64,000 nt of DNA from Cercophora sp. LCS_1 (lineage: Eukaryota; Ascomycota; Sordariomycetes; Sordariales; Lasiosphaeriaceae): the NCBI GenBank assembly GCA_036250225.1, contig JAPZLL010000009.1, forward strand, positions 372,001 to 436,000, given 5' to 3'. The notes below the pieces were generated by a model. The model saw only the letters and a list, made by a program, of their open reading frames with translations, searched no databases and had not been told where the DNA came from. The position numbers were made by a program, and so were the translations under genes. Each line of letters starts with the position of its first letter. Position 1 is the first letter of the stretch. Shown piece after piece: positions 40,944 to 51,900 of the stretch.

Positions 40944-42800
40944 ATGGATTGGGCGTGGACTCTCGCTGTCATTCCTGCGGAGGTTGCGTCCCATGCCGTC
41001 GGGACAGGCCAGAAGCTAACAATCGATACGGCTACCACCCTGACAAAGATAGCAAACGACGGTGTAGGAGTTGCTGTCAAGATCGCTAGCGACACGGCCT
41101 CTACTGTGGTGAAGATTGCAGACGATTCAGCCAGCACTTTTGCCAAGGTTGTGTCGGACGGCGCCGATACTGTAACCAAGGTGGCCAACGACACTGGGGA
41201 AACAGCTAGGCTGATCTTTCGCGGCGACATCGCTAGCGTACCGGGCAGGCTTCTCCACGACAGCCTCGGGACGGGAGCCAAGATTGCGACCGACACTGCC
41301 GGAAGCCTGGCCAAGATCACGAAGGATACAGCCGGCACCGCCTCAAAGGTGGCATCCGACCTGGCCGGCACCGCGTCTGGTGTTATCAACGCTTCTTCAT
41401 CGACCGGGGGCAAGATTGTTTCGGATGGGGACACATCTGTCTCCAAAGTCGGCGACGACGTCCTCGAGACAGCAGCCCATGTCGCGAGTCGCGCGCTTAG
41501 CAGCCGAGGCGCCGGTACCTTTCTCGAGTTGGTCACAGACACATTCAGCAAAGCGGGGGACGCCCAAATCATCGACGCCATCCTCCAGCTCATGCAGCGG
41601 TCCCTTGCGGCTGTGGGTCGTAGCTTAAGCGGGGCAGCTGTCATCTGGCATGGCATCTTTACAAACAGTACCAACGAGGCGCACCTGCGCTTCATCCTAG
41701 ACCATTTGTACGATCTCTTCCGATTCATATACGACTTATGCAGGCCGGGGACTGTCATCCCCGAGGGCAGAGCCACTGACGGCACGGCCAAGAACGGATC
41801 CATTGACGGCACGACCGAGAACGAGTTAGACATCATCTTCCCGGGCATCAACAACCCCTACAACGAGCTCGACCTCCGGATTTCCGAGAACCGACGCGCC
41901 ATCGTCAACCAGGTGCGACGGGTCGTAAAAACCCTCGTCAAAATCCTCAAGATGGGAAGAAAGGGAGAGGGCCCGTCCCCCAGCCGCGGACTGGATGACC
42001 TCGAGATGGACATGAGCTTGGCCAGCGACTTCGACAAAGACGGCAACCCGGTGCAGCCCACTTACCTATCCACGCTCGAGAACAACAAGCCTTCCAAACC
42101 AGGCGAGACGTGGCTCTTTGTCAACGGCATCGCCAACGAGTACGTCTGGCTGCAGCGCTCATGTGACAAGATCCGCGACGCCTTCGGCAGAGAGGTCAAG
42201 GGCATCTACAACCGGACCGACGGCATCCTCTGGGACCTGATCGAGTGCTTCGGCGAGCACAGCACGGTCGGGAAGAAGAACAAGCTGATCGAGCGCACAA
42301 AGAGCTCCACGGATGCGCAGGCGACCCTCGAGCGGGAGCTCCGCAGCCCGCTTCTCCAAGATGGCCCCGGCGCCCCGAAAAAGATCGTCATGATCGCGCA
42401 CTCGCAGGGGTGTCTCGTCCTGCGGCTGGCGCTGCAGAATATGGTCGCCGACGCGACGGCAGACGGCCCCCGGCTGAGGCACAACATGAAGAAGCGGCTC
42501 CGTGTTTTTACCTTTGCAAGTCCAGCCATCGACTGGCTAGTCTTGGACGGCGATGGCTCGGTCGTGCGGCCTCTGAGTGGTTATGCGCACCTGACGGAGC
42601 ACTACGCGCATGAGGCGGATTTTGTGTCTGTGCTGGGTGTCGTGACGCACCGGAGGGGCTACGAGAGAGACCCAGTTTTCCACAGCAAGGGCGGGCGCGG
42701 CCACTTATTTGGGGCGCATTATCCGCTGAGAAAGGAGGACTACCAAAACGGAGACAATTCGGAGTTATTCAAGGCACTACGTGAGACTAAGATAGCTTAG
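40944..42800 (+). CDS. Lipase-fold alpha/beta hydrolase with N-terminal 11-residue amphipathic repeats (618 aa)
   Basis: Single exon. Residues ~20-185 are a run of related 11-residue units, for example TLTKIANDGVG, VAVKIASDTAS, TVVKIADDSAS, TFAKVVSDGAD and TVTKVANDTGE, rich in Ala, Thr, Lys and Asp. Such repeats form amphipathic 11/3 helices, as in LEA proteins, perilipins and apolipoproteins that lie on lipid or desiccated surfaces. A basic linker follows. The C-terminal half has WLFVNGIANEY, then the nucleophile elbow IAHSQG (Ser487) and FTFASPAIDWL. H592 (FGAHYPL) could be the catalytic His. No signal peptide or TM. A lipid-droplet or membrane-surface hydrolase is a reasonable inference. 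It is flanked by relics but is itself intact. Confidence 0.8.
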   Translation: MDWAWTLAVIPAEVASHAVGTGQKLTIDTATTLTKIANDGVGVAVKIASDTASTVVKIADDSASTFAKVVSDGADTVTKVANDTGETARLIFRGDIASVPGRLLHDSLGTGAKIATDTAGSLAKITKDTAGTASKVASDLAGTASGVINASSSTGGKIVSDGDTSVSKVGDDVLETAAHVASRALSSRGAGTFLELVTDTFSKAGDAQIIDAILQLMQRSLAAVGRSLSGAAVIWHGIFTNSTNEAHLRFILDHLYDLFRFIYDLCRPGTVIPEGRATDGTAKNGSIDGTTENELDIIFPGINNPYNELDLRISENRRAIVNQVRRVVKTLVKILKMGRKGEGPSPSRGLDDLEMDMSLASDFDKDGNPVQPTYLSTLENNKPSKPGETWLFVNGIANEYVWLQRSCDKIRDAFGREVKGIYNRTDGILWDLIECFGEHSTVGKKNKLIERTKSSTDAQATLERELRSPLLQDGPGAPKKIVMIAHSQGCLVLRLALQNMVADATADGPRLRHNMKKRLRVFTFASPAIDWLVLDGDGSVVRPLSGYAHLTEHYAHEADFVSVLGVVTHRRGYERDPVFHSKGGRGHLFGAHYPLRKEDYQNGDNSELFKALRETKIA

Positions 42801-42988
42801 AGCCTTGGGGGGAGCAAGGTCAGGATTGCTTTTGCTTTATTTTTCTTTTAATGTAAGAAAAGTAAAGTCAATATTCGTGATGTTGAAGAGGAGACTGCAT
42901 AGGTTTGCTTTTTGTCACGCTCTAAACGCTTATGCGTTGCTTTCTTGACGATCCTAACATATCAATGTACAGACTTACGGGACGCGGT
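42801..42988. other. 3' flank of the hydrolase gene
   Basis: T-rich stretch with TTTTATTTTTCTTTT just after the stop; plausible polyadenylation region. Confidence 0.4.
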
Positions 42989-43230
42989 TTTTGAGGAAAT
43001 CGCAGGACGCCTTGAGGATCACGACTAGCGCGTCCAGGGGGCCGTGATAAAGCGCTTTAAGGTCTGGTGGGCCTCCCCAAGAAGATACTCTAGATATTGC
43101 AGTACAGCTTGAGGATCAAGACGGGAACATCTAACGGGCCGCGATCAAGACGCTTCAAGGGCGGGTGGACCTTTCCGAAAAGATGGCCTAGAATATCGCA
43201 GCTCGGCTTAAGGACTCGGTACCCGGCTGT
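42989..43230 (+). pseudogene. Relic of three HEAT-like 33-residue repeats (NLR-type)
   Basis: Three degenerate units of 97-99 bp start at 43011, 43108 and 43207. They translate, across frameshifts, as EEIAGRLEDHD…VQGAVIK, LVGLPKKIL…DIAVQLEDQDGNI…RAAIKTLQGRVDLSEKM and NIAARLKD. This is the LEDxDxxVRxAAIxAL…LPEEIL pattern of HEAT-like repeats found at the C terminus of fungal STAND/NLR proteins. In-frame stops include TAA at a position where the neighbouring unit has Gln, and TAG after Met-Ala. Confidence 0.6.
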
Positions 43231-43319
43231 CCTCAGTGTATTTACAACCAAAGCCCAGTCCCAAACAATAATACCAGCGTCTTGTTGACAACTAAGAAAC
43301 GGGGGTGGCCTACTGTCGT

Positions 43320-43640
43320 TAGTGCTACACCACCTCAGATCTCTCTGAATTAATTGGACGGTTCTTGTAGAAAAAAATTGCAGGAAAGCCCTCGAATCAA
43401 TTCACATACTAAAAAAATTATTCTCAAATATATTGTTGATATCACTAAATTAATTTTATTAATCATCTTCCCGTGCGATCATTTTAGTGTTATACCAATG
43501 CAGTAACTTTTAGTTACTGGGATATTAAATTAATAGCTACCAGTACCCTATAACTAGTTGCTAATAGCACCACTGCTGTGAAAGTATATGATTAATCTAC
43601 AAAATATATTTACGAGCTTCGAGACGGGTGAGAATGCGTC
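43320..43640. other. AT-rich tract without genes
   Basis: Local composition drops sharply in GC compared with the flanking genes; runs such as TTAATTTTATTAATC. It has no ORF of note and resembles RIP-mutated repetitive DNA. Confidence 0.6.
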
Positions 43641-43930
43641 TGAGTTGTCGTCAAGGCTCTGCAGTGCTCGCGGACTAACTGCCTTTGACGGGTGAAGTTG
43701 TAATAGTTCCAGTACCGGATCTCAGCGTATCGGGTGTCTCATCGCTGAAAAGGCCTAATAAGGTACAAAAAAAACAAAATCCTTGTTACTGCCGTAACTT
43801 CTTCATGTCCATCGCTCCCATACCGCAACATCAGGGAGCTCCTCCAAGGAGACCGGCCGATAGGGGGATCGGCCGTTTCCTACCCCGGGCCGAGACGTCT
43901 CGGCGTCTTAATTCTTTTACTTTTCTTCCA

Positions 43931-45846
43931 TCACTCCCTCTTCGACCCCCTGCGGAATAAAGCCAGCAGAGTTTTTCCGTTGTCGTTGTTGCCTCTTCTG
44001 CTGCGACTCTTTCGTCTCCGTTGGGCTTCTTTGATCCCAATCCACAGTCCTGACGAACCTCGTCCAAACCTGGATATGCACCTTGCCACAGTACCGCATT
44101 GCTCGGCGGAGAGTCGTCCATGAGGATTCTCCAAGACCTTCATGATCGGCTTCGGTTCCTCTTTCTTCTCGTCCCCCAGGTCGCTTCTCTCGCTCGGCTT
44201 CTCCAACGAATCCGCAATGCTGAAAGTCTTTAGTGGTTTGTCGTCTCGGAGCCGACTGACTGCATCCCTGTAAGCCCCTCAATCTGCGAGACACACGCGT
44301 CAAAGACTGCCTTTCGTTTAATAGCCCCCTTCTCAAACGGATTGTCAGCATGAGGAAGCGTCTTTCCATCGATCCTCGCTATCAACGCCTCCAGCAGCGT
44401 GGTATACTGCCCCATGTGCCTGACTGTATCCGTCATATCCTCGTCAAACACCCCAAGAGCCTGGCTCCCGTAGTCGACATGATCGGCAGCGCTCTTCTGA
44501 CACGGACGGTCCAGAAATTTGCCGCCGAAGAGGGGGATCCATTGATCAGCCCTCTTGTAAACGCCTTCTTGGACGAGTGTCATGAGTCTTTCCATGGCTC
44601 TCATGTCTCTCTCGCCTTGATTCATGTCGGTGAGGCAGTCCCCGACCGAGAATCGCACAATGTCGGCCACGGGAGCGGTGGTCACCGGTACCAGCCCACC
44701 GAACGCGATTCCTGCAACGACCCTTGGCCAGGTGGTGATGAGCCAGGGCTTGGCGCCCTGTTTGCAACTTGACCAGATGGTGCTCACGTTGCTCAATCTT
44801 TGGGTGCGCAGATACTCCTGGACCACGGCCACCCTCTCAAATCTCTGTGAAAGGGAATCGGAGCTGTGACGATCATCATTGATGAGCACCAAAGCCGGCC
44901 GAGGGTGACCGAAGCAAGACCCAGTGTCGTATGGCCGAGATCTTAACACAGCGCTTGCGGCGGGGTGCGATGGCAAATGCTCCATGAAGTAGTAGTTGGG
45001 AGTATCTCCAAAAGCTGGCATGCCGTTGAGGTACTGTATCTGGCGGCCCGCCCAGCTGAAACCGCTGTTGCCTTCATAATCACAGCCATCACAGATCTGG
45101 CCTCCCTGACGGATAATATCGCAAACTTGCTTGGTCACGGATAGAGTCTGGACTTCATTGTCTTCGTTGTTCCTCGAGAAAGGTATACACCCGCAAGCGA
45201 TGTGTTTCGCAAAGAGTATCGAGTGCTTGCTGCCACCTCGGGTGTTGGCGAGTGACGGATGATCAGCGCGGTGAACCAGACGGAGCACGCTCGTGGCTTT
45301 GAACTTGTTGGATGTCAAGCACACGCCGAAGCCGCCGCGGCCTTGCGGCAGACACGTCTTTCGACTACTTTCTATCTCGATACCGAGAACCATACTAAGG
45401 GCCGCTAGCTCTTCTTCTGTCACTTCAACCGCGGGGCTGCCATGGTGGTTCCAGACGGAGAATGACTTCTCCTAGAGTAGATTCCGCCGCTGTTTCTAGG
45501 CCGGATCTACAAAATCCGTCGTCCGAGCGTTTGTGCCATCCTCCAGGGGCATGATACTGGAAACCAAAAGCGGGTTAACATGAAGTGAATACTTCAATTC
45601 AGGCTCGGGTGCCTCAGAGTCGCTATCGCCTGGTTTTGGGCGTTTAAGCCTACCATCGTCGGTGGCTTTGCCCTCTTGGGCTTGTCAGGGATAGTACAAG
45701 AGGTGTCTGTCGATCTTGGGAAGTCGATCAGGCAAGGGACGAATCAGGTGCCTCTCGGGGCTGAGCCGTTTACAGCGAATCCGCTCGAACAAGTGATGAC
45801 AAGCGAGCTCGACCTGGAATACTGTCAGAAGCCATTGAAGTGCCAT
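43931..45846 (-). pseudogene. Modin-like conserved protein gene with nonsense codons and a frameshift
   Basis: The largest intact piece is 414 codons (45471-44230): VEVTEEELAALSMVLGIE … HSILFAKHIACGCIPFSRN … VVAGIAFGGLVPVTTAPVADIVRFSVGDCL. I recognise the FAKHxAxGxxPF and AGxxFGGLVPM-type blocks from fungal modin-like proteins, with moderate certainty. The same frame continues upstream through TAG 45474-45472, TAG 45498-45496 and TGA 45687-45685 to an ATG at 45846 (MALQWLLTVFQVELACHHL). At the 3' end a one-base shift near 44232 opens KPLKTFSIADSLEKPSERSD …, ending at 43931. Taken together the locus once encoded about 630 residues. The two TAGs are what CAG-to-TAG would give. Alternatively a short intron hides one stop, but no branch site is visible. 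Confidence 0.55.
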
Positions 45847-45904
45847 CAAGGTGTCATCCTACCTTAGTCACGGATTGGCCCGACCCACCGGCTGGCGTTG
45901 GGAT

Positions 45905-46945
45905 ATGCATGATCAAAAACAGATGCACCTGGATCCCGATGTTTTTGCGCATTTCTTTCTGCTAATGTGGTCGTCCTGGAAGCAACTGCTGATTCCCCTC
46001 TGTCACATGGAGCACAACCCCGCGTATCAAGCAGCCATAGGCTCAATAACCCTGACGCCGCCCCTCCAACGCCCGGGTGACTGTCTAACTACGATATACC
46101 TCACCTCTGGGGACGCCGGGTTGGGACTCGAGTATGTCCTCATGCGAGAAATTGGGGCGAGAACGGCATACGCAAAGATGGCTTCAGTGCCACTCGTATA
46201 TATCACTACTGTCTCGGCATTTGCAGGGTCCAGGGTGGTGATGGATACTTTGAGCGAAAAGCCTCACATTCAACTCGTATGGCTCCGAATTCCTGACGGA
46301 AATATATTGGGGATTGGCTACGAAGAAATCCAATGGCAGTCGCTGCTTGCGCTATCGCTGGGGGAGTTCTCCTCCATTGTTGATATCAGCGGAACCTACT
46401 CCTACACATTGGAGTCTCTGAAGGGTACCATTGCCGAGATGCTGACAGTTAGACGGGCAGAGGTGATTAGAGTCGGGGGACATACCAGTTCTGACGGTGA
46501 CCATGCGGAACACCTTGCTACCGCCTGTCTTGTTATGGATGTCGTGTACTGGCGGCTCTGGCTTCGTCGGGACGCAGCACGAGGTACCGGACAAAAATTT
46601 GTTTTTGTGGGTAGTATGATGCCAGTGGCGATGTGCAGTGCGGCAACAATGGCAGCGATGCCGCAGTCCCAGGAGTTATTCAGCTGTGGTATGGATTGCC
46701 GAAGCAGTTGTGGTGGTTGCGTTAGTGATCGAAGAGCCGGGCGTCGTATCGCATCGTATCGCATCGTTCAACGAATCAAAAGCATGCTTGAGCAACCCAA
46801 AGAACTCAGTAAGCTTGGCTTGCGCTGCAGCCAGGTGGTTTCCCGTGTTGAAGACTGGCACCATGATATCGAAAGATGTCCCAATGCAGCTTATGCGGAC
46901 CGCACTGGACCCAGACTGCCTCGGCAACTGCCACTTCCTGGATGA
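45905..46945 (+). CDS. Uncertain open frame (347 aa) opposing a HET relic
   Basis: Open from GTG 45851, first ATG at 45905. The first two thirds look protein-like (LDPDVFAHFFLLMWSSWKQLLIPL, ILGIGYEEIQWQSLLALSLG, YTLESLKGTIAEMLTVRRAE), and the opposite strand there has stops in two of three frames. However, its last third is antisense to clear HET-coding relic sequence, and no domain is recognised. Either a real fragment of another decayed gene runs into the HET relic, or this is chance. Confidence 0.28.
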   Translation: MHDQKQMHLDPDVFAHFFLLMWSSWKQLLIPLCHMEHNPAYQAAIGSITLTPPLQRPGDCLTTIYLTSGDAGLGLEYVLMREIGARTAYAKMASVPLVYITTVSAFAGSRVVMDTLSEKPHIQLVWLRIPDGNILGIGYEEIQWQSLLALSLGEFSSIVDISGTYSYTLESLKGTIAEMLTVRRAEVIRVGGHTSSDGDHAEHLATACLVMDVVYWRLWLRRDAARGTGQKFVFVGSMMPVAMCSAATMAAMPQSQELFSCGMDCRSSCGGCVSDRRAGRRIASYRIVQRIKSMLEQPKELSKLGLRCSQVVSRVEDWHHDIERCPNAAYADRTGPRLPRQLPLPG

Positions 46946-47635
46946 TCTAGGATCTCCGAAAGTACGAGGAGTTGAATAGGTCATCTATCGCATTCCAGAT
47001 ATCGGCGTTGTCGAATTTGAAGATTGCATCATCGTCCAGTTCCGCATGTCGTCTCATCACTTGCCAAATGAGCGAATCTCTGTTGTGTGAGATCAAACAA
47101 CTGTCTTCTTTGGACTGGATAATAGACCCATAGTCTAAACGCTCATTAATAGTTGTCGCCGTTATTATAGAGTTTACCGTCTCCGTGTCAAATCTCCGAC
47201 CACGCAGAGGAATGGAAAAATCCCAAACGCCCCTTTAACTCCTCGAAAGCCGGGGCCAAGCCAAGTGAGAACCGAGTTGGCAGAGGCATGGATCTCCCTC
47301 ATCAGAGGAATTTGGCTTGCTTTCTCCTCTTCGTCTGCCTGATTGATACAGACTGCGTCGACCCAAAGGACCACAGGGCGATCGCGGAGTCGTAGGACAC
47401 GCAGCGTTGCCATCAGGCTGCGGGTTATCCTTTCTGGCCATGTTATGGCGTGAGAAGTGATCAGACAACACGCGGCGTAATAACCCTCTGTCACGAATGC
47501 AGATTTGGCCGCAAACGGAAGGCGGTTAGGTCTGGTAGAATAATGTAATATTGTTATAAAGAGGGAAAGGAGGAGAGTGGAGTTCGCTATTCTTGGCTGA
47601 TAGTTCATTTTATACCGCATTGTTATATCATCCAT
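46676..47635 (-). pseudogene. HET-domain gene relic
   Basis: The minus frame at 47635-47174 reads ITWPERITRSLMATLRVLRLRDRPVVLWVDAVCINQADEEEKASQIPLMREIHASANSVLTWLGPG in pieces: the L.LRD.PRVLWVDAVCINQ and IY..A..VL.WLGPG core of HET domains. Downstream, after a frameshift, comes FKFDNADIWNAIDDLFNSSYFRRS, a TAG exactly where the conserved Trp of RVWIIQEV is expected, then IIQEVAVAEAVWVQCGPHKL and, in another frame, VPVFNTGNHLAAAQAKLTEFF. The stop at the Trp fits TGG-to-TAG, the opposite-strand form of a CpA-to-TpA change. The 3' part has no continuous frame. Confidence 0.75.
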
Positions 47636-48738
47636 GTATGTGCGAGGTATACTTAAGTGCGTGTGAAATCGCAGTGTAGGCGGTTAGATGTATAAAAGCC
47701 CGTGCACTCAAATGGTGTGAGAGAAAAGCGGGAGGCGATTTTACCAGCGACTGTAGCAGCAGCCAGATTCAGTGTCCGGATTTGTAACTGGTGAATTTTC
47801 CCAAGTGGAGCCAAAAATGGCCCCTCAATGCTGATACACGGTGCAGCTTCAAGGCACCACCCTAACAGCCCCACTACAACCTACACTTATAGTATCTGCT
47901 TTTTTTTTTTTTTCTTCTTTACTAAACTGCTTGCACTCGTCCGTTGCAGGCCTATACACAGTACTGCACTGTGCAAACCAATTGATATAGATCGCCGTTA
48001 TCTAACAATGAAATTCACCGATCAGCTGCTGATTAGATACCCACTGAACACTTGATCTCCATGACTGACTGGAAATTCTACTTATCTTGCATCTCTGAAT
48101 GACTTCAATTTCCACTGTTCTGGTGGTCTCCTTCGCAAGACATTGCTTCGATCGGAGAGAGGGTCACGCAAGTGATCAAAAAGGGGCGAGTACTCCGTGC
48201 GAAAGGGTTCGGAACCCTAAGTGTGCCATTTTAAGCGTTTTTGTATTCTTTTTAGGCATTTCTGTGTTCTTTAGACACTTTCTCACATACAAGCTAGGCC
48301 TCAAGAGATCGGGATAACGCTACATCAGTTACTAAAAAGGCTTTGCTCCTTATATGGAAGGTGTAGGTGAGTGCGGTTGATGCCGTTTGGCACTGCGTGC
48401 TTGGCCCTTCTCTTTTGGCCGGAGCCTTCGTCGCCAGCCAGTGCACCGCAACATGCATCTCGATCTTTCAAGAGTCTGGGATTGTTTCAGAATTGATAGC
48501 TGTTTCCCCTTGGCATAAGGATTGCCAAGTCCATTCTGGCTGGTGGTATGATTGGGATGGCGGCCAAGGCGTGAGTGGCGTTGGCGCAATCATCACTCCA
48601 CTTCGCCACACTGTCCAACGTCGCCGTTCAGCTTCAAAGCTGAAGGCTCTGTTGCCATGCACCTCTGCGGGGTAGGGCCCGGCAGTTTTGTGGGTGATCC
48701 CATCTCTTGTGCAACAGAATGCACGAATTGCGTGAACA
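47636..48738. other. Intergenic, no supported gene
   Basis: 1.1 kb with a poly-T run near 47900-47915 and short chance frames. It probably contains the promoter and possibly an unrecognised first exon of the large gene that follows. Confidence 0.4.
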
Positions 48739-48933
48739 TGCAAGCCTCATGGCTTTCGGCCAATCAGCGAGCTGAAACACACCTGGGAGTCATATCGAGC
48801 AGATGATGGTCAGATCATCAACTTTGCAGTACTGAGTCTTGAGATCCCAGGTTTTGATGCCAGAATAAGAAAATTAAAAGGAGTTCAAGATGCCGGGCTA
48901 CAAGAGCTCCTCATCCTACATTTCACGGATGAT

Positions 48934-51900
48934 ATGAATCATTCCAGAGCAACAGCAATCGCCCCTGGCAAACCGAACGATATGGAAGCGTCGTTTCATC
49001 CAACCTCTTGGAAAGAGGCAGTAGGGGTCAACCTGCCCGTGGAAAAAGACGAGTATACATCTCTTCACTCTTCTTTATATCACTCCGAACTTTTCCTGAC
49101 TGGACGCTTGCAGCCTCGAACACGACTATGAGTGGCTCGACGTTATTGACGAGGACGATTGTTACATGGCGCTCGATGTATCCGACTCCAAGTCTAACAA
49201 GTCCTTGGAATTCGGCTCTGGCGGGTATACAGGGTCACTCTCGGCTTGGCACGAGCTGTTGCAGCTCACCTGCCCTGATCTAGATTGCGGAGTCGTCTTC
49301 GTCCGTGGCGACTTCCCTGACAACGCGGACTCGATTTTGGCACGTGCCCAGCGCAGGAACCAAAAGGGAACCTTCGGCCTAGGTCTCCATGTGTCTGACG
49401 ATAAGGATTACGTCCTTGAGATGACACCAGCCCAGGGTTACGTCAATTTGCGCTACCCCATCACCAAGCTCCATCTTGTTCGCCAATCCGAGCTGTTTGG
49501 ATCCGAAACTTTTGCTTCGTACACATCATGCTCGTTTGTCAAGGATGGCACCGTCTACCAAATTGCACGCATCCTGCCTTCACATCTCGCGTCCAGCACG
49601 TCATCGTCAGTGCGCTCACGTCCCCCACGTGGAGACTGGAAGCCTATGACCATCACCGTCGACCTTGGAGGCGTAATCCGCTTTGGATGTGCCTGCTCCT
49701 CAGCTCACAGAAATGGCATCGATGGCCGCGCGCTGGGGCCAATAGTCCCGCTGTTCCATGACCACTACAGAACCGTTCAGGACACGTACGTACTCGGCTG
49801 TGAGAGCGCGGTGCACCGGAAACGACTCGAGATGCGATTATGGATCAATCAACAGCCCGAACCACTGAAACTACACCCCTGCAAATCGGCGCGCCTGGAC
49901 CACGCTTGTGGGCAGGCCCGCGATCACCAACCCATTCCGGGGGACTCTGAGAGCTATCCGCACGAGGTATGGCGGATGCATTTCCGAAAGGATCTCGACT
50001 TTCGCGAGGACAAGCCCACTGTGCTGGTTGCGACGTTTAATTTGGTCGACAGCAATACACTTCTTGACAAGACGAAACGAAAGGTCATACACTACGCCGA
50101 CGTGCTAGAATATCTCGGCGTTGCGGATGACTCTACTCGCGCGACCTACCGTCTGTGGACCAACACGCTCAACGGCCTCTCAGGGAAGGTCGAGGAGTGG
50201 GAGATTAAGGCCATTGGCCGCGCTGTCGAGTCCACCTACGGCATTGCATCGGTGCCTTTGGCTGTGCCAACAGAAGTAGGAGGGACCCCAAGAAATCTGG
50301 GCGTTGCGTTGATCAAGAACATCGTGGCGTCGCCGATTGTCGATTTGGAGAGCACTTTGTGAGCACCGCCGCTTCTTATCTTTCAGCAATTTGACCCAAA
50401 TGATTGGTTGAAGAAAATTTGAAGGCACGTTCTTGGTTTTGACTTGCTCTCTTTCCACAGGTGGCAGGCGCGAATGCTGGTCAAAGCTGCCAATCTTCTC
50501 GGATCCCAACCTCTCGCAGAACTTTTGCCGGCGAACACGTACGACTTCAAGAGAAACACATACCAGGACATGCAAAATGCGCATCGAGCCGCCATCGTCG
50601 ACCGAATCCGCGGTGTCTGCCTATGGCTTCTCAGATTCTCCGACCGCATTGTGGAAAAAGGCGGATTTCGAAAACTGCGAGACCCCGACGTCGGCATCCT
50701 CGTTTCGGATGTGCTTCCCGCGCCTGCTGAGAGACCAAAATGCCAACCGCGTCTATTGCCAGTTTTGCAAAACAACATCAAGTCCGGAGATGACGACGAA
50801 CGGGACGACGACAGGCCTGGCCATGGGAGTCTGCGCAGCACGCGTCTTCGAGCACAGAGGTTCTATCTTGCCATCACCCTCTGGTACGTTGTGAACCAGC
50901 TACCCGAGGTGTTCCTCCCGGAAAACGACATCAAAGCGCAGGAAATCCATGATTGTCTGTGGGAGCATATCCAAGTCCTATGTTCCATGCGCAACGAGGA
51001 CAATCGTGCTCACGCCATCGCATCTGAGGACTCCCATGGCTGCTTTGCTAGGTGGTACCACAGCTTCTCGGTTCACCAGCTGTGTGTCTTCCTGCAACGG
51101 AGGAACCCAAACCGCTTCGAGGACACAAAAGCTCAAACCGACCCAATTATGAGGAAGGCATTTTACTGGCAGGGGAAGGCGGAAAAGTCCCTACGTCTCT
51201 ACCGCCAGGGCCGCCTCCGTGAGTTCAACATGGGTCACGAAGCTGCTAATCTCGCCATGCTGGGCCCTGAGTTGGGAATTATAGGGCACCTGCCGATTCT
51301 CCGGGCTAGATCATGTCTTGAAGTGGTCCGGAACCTCGTCGACGCGCGACAACCGACCAAGCGACTCAACGCCGGGCGTGCCGTCGTCATTCGGTGGGAT
51401 CCCAAGAACAAGACACGTTCTGCCAAACCCCGTCCGGCGCCCTGGGAGCTCAGCTGTCTTGCCCAGCACCTCCCCATCAGCCTCGGGGCTTTGAGTGTGC
51501 AGGGCAAGCGGCGTGGCGACTGCCTCGAGCTGTGCAACAAGTTTCTCCTTGCAGACTCCACCTACTCGTCTTCATGGGATACTAGTAAAACCACCACGAC
51601 CGGTCAATGGTGGGACTTCATCACGTCTAGCATCATTTGCGCCGAGTTCCTTGACAACGCCGTGGCTGACAGTGCTGCGGACGCCGAGCCCGAGACCCCC
51701 GACACTTCGCAGACTACTGCCACGGACGACGGCAACAATCACGACCAAAGACTTGCCAGACTAGAGGCAACGGTGATGCAGATGCATCAGCTCATACTCC
51801 AGAATGTGGTGGATAGGAGATACACTAAGAAATCGGAAGCCACGTCGGGGAACAAGTTTGACTGGCTGTCTTTCCGGCCCAAGCCCCTTTTCCATGCTGA

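Noticed and set aside
40937..41854. 305-codon open frame on the minus strand
   Set aside because: It lies exactly antisense to the 11-residue repeats of the lipase-fold gene; the periodic Ala/Thr/Lys/Asp codons keep the opposite strand open. The plus frame continues into a recognisable hydrolase.
45474..45512. 39-nt intron (GTAGAT … CTCTAG) to remove stops in the modin-like gene
   Set aside because: It is shorter than the other introns here and has no branch-site consensus, so nonsense mutation is preferred.
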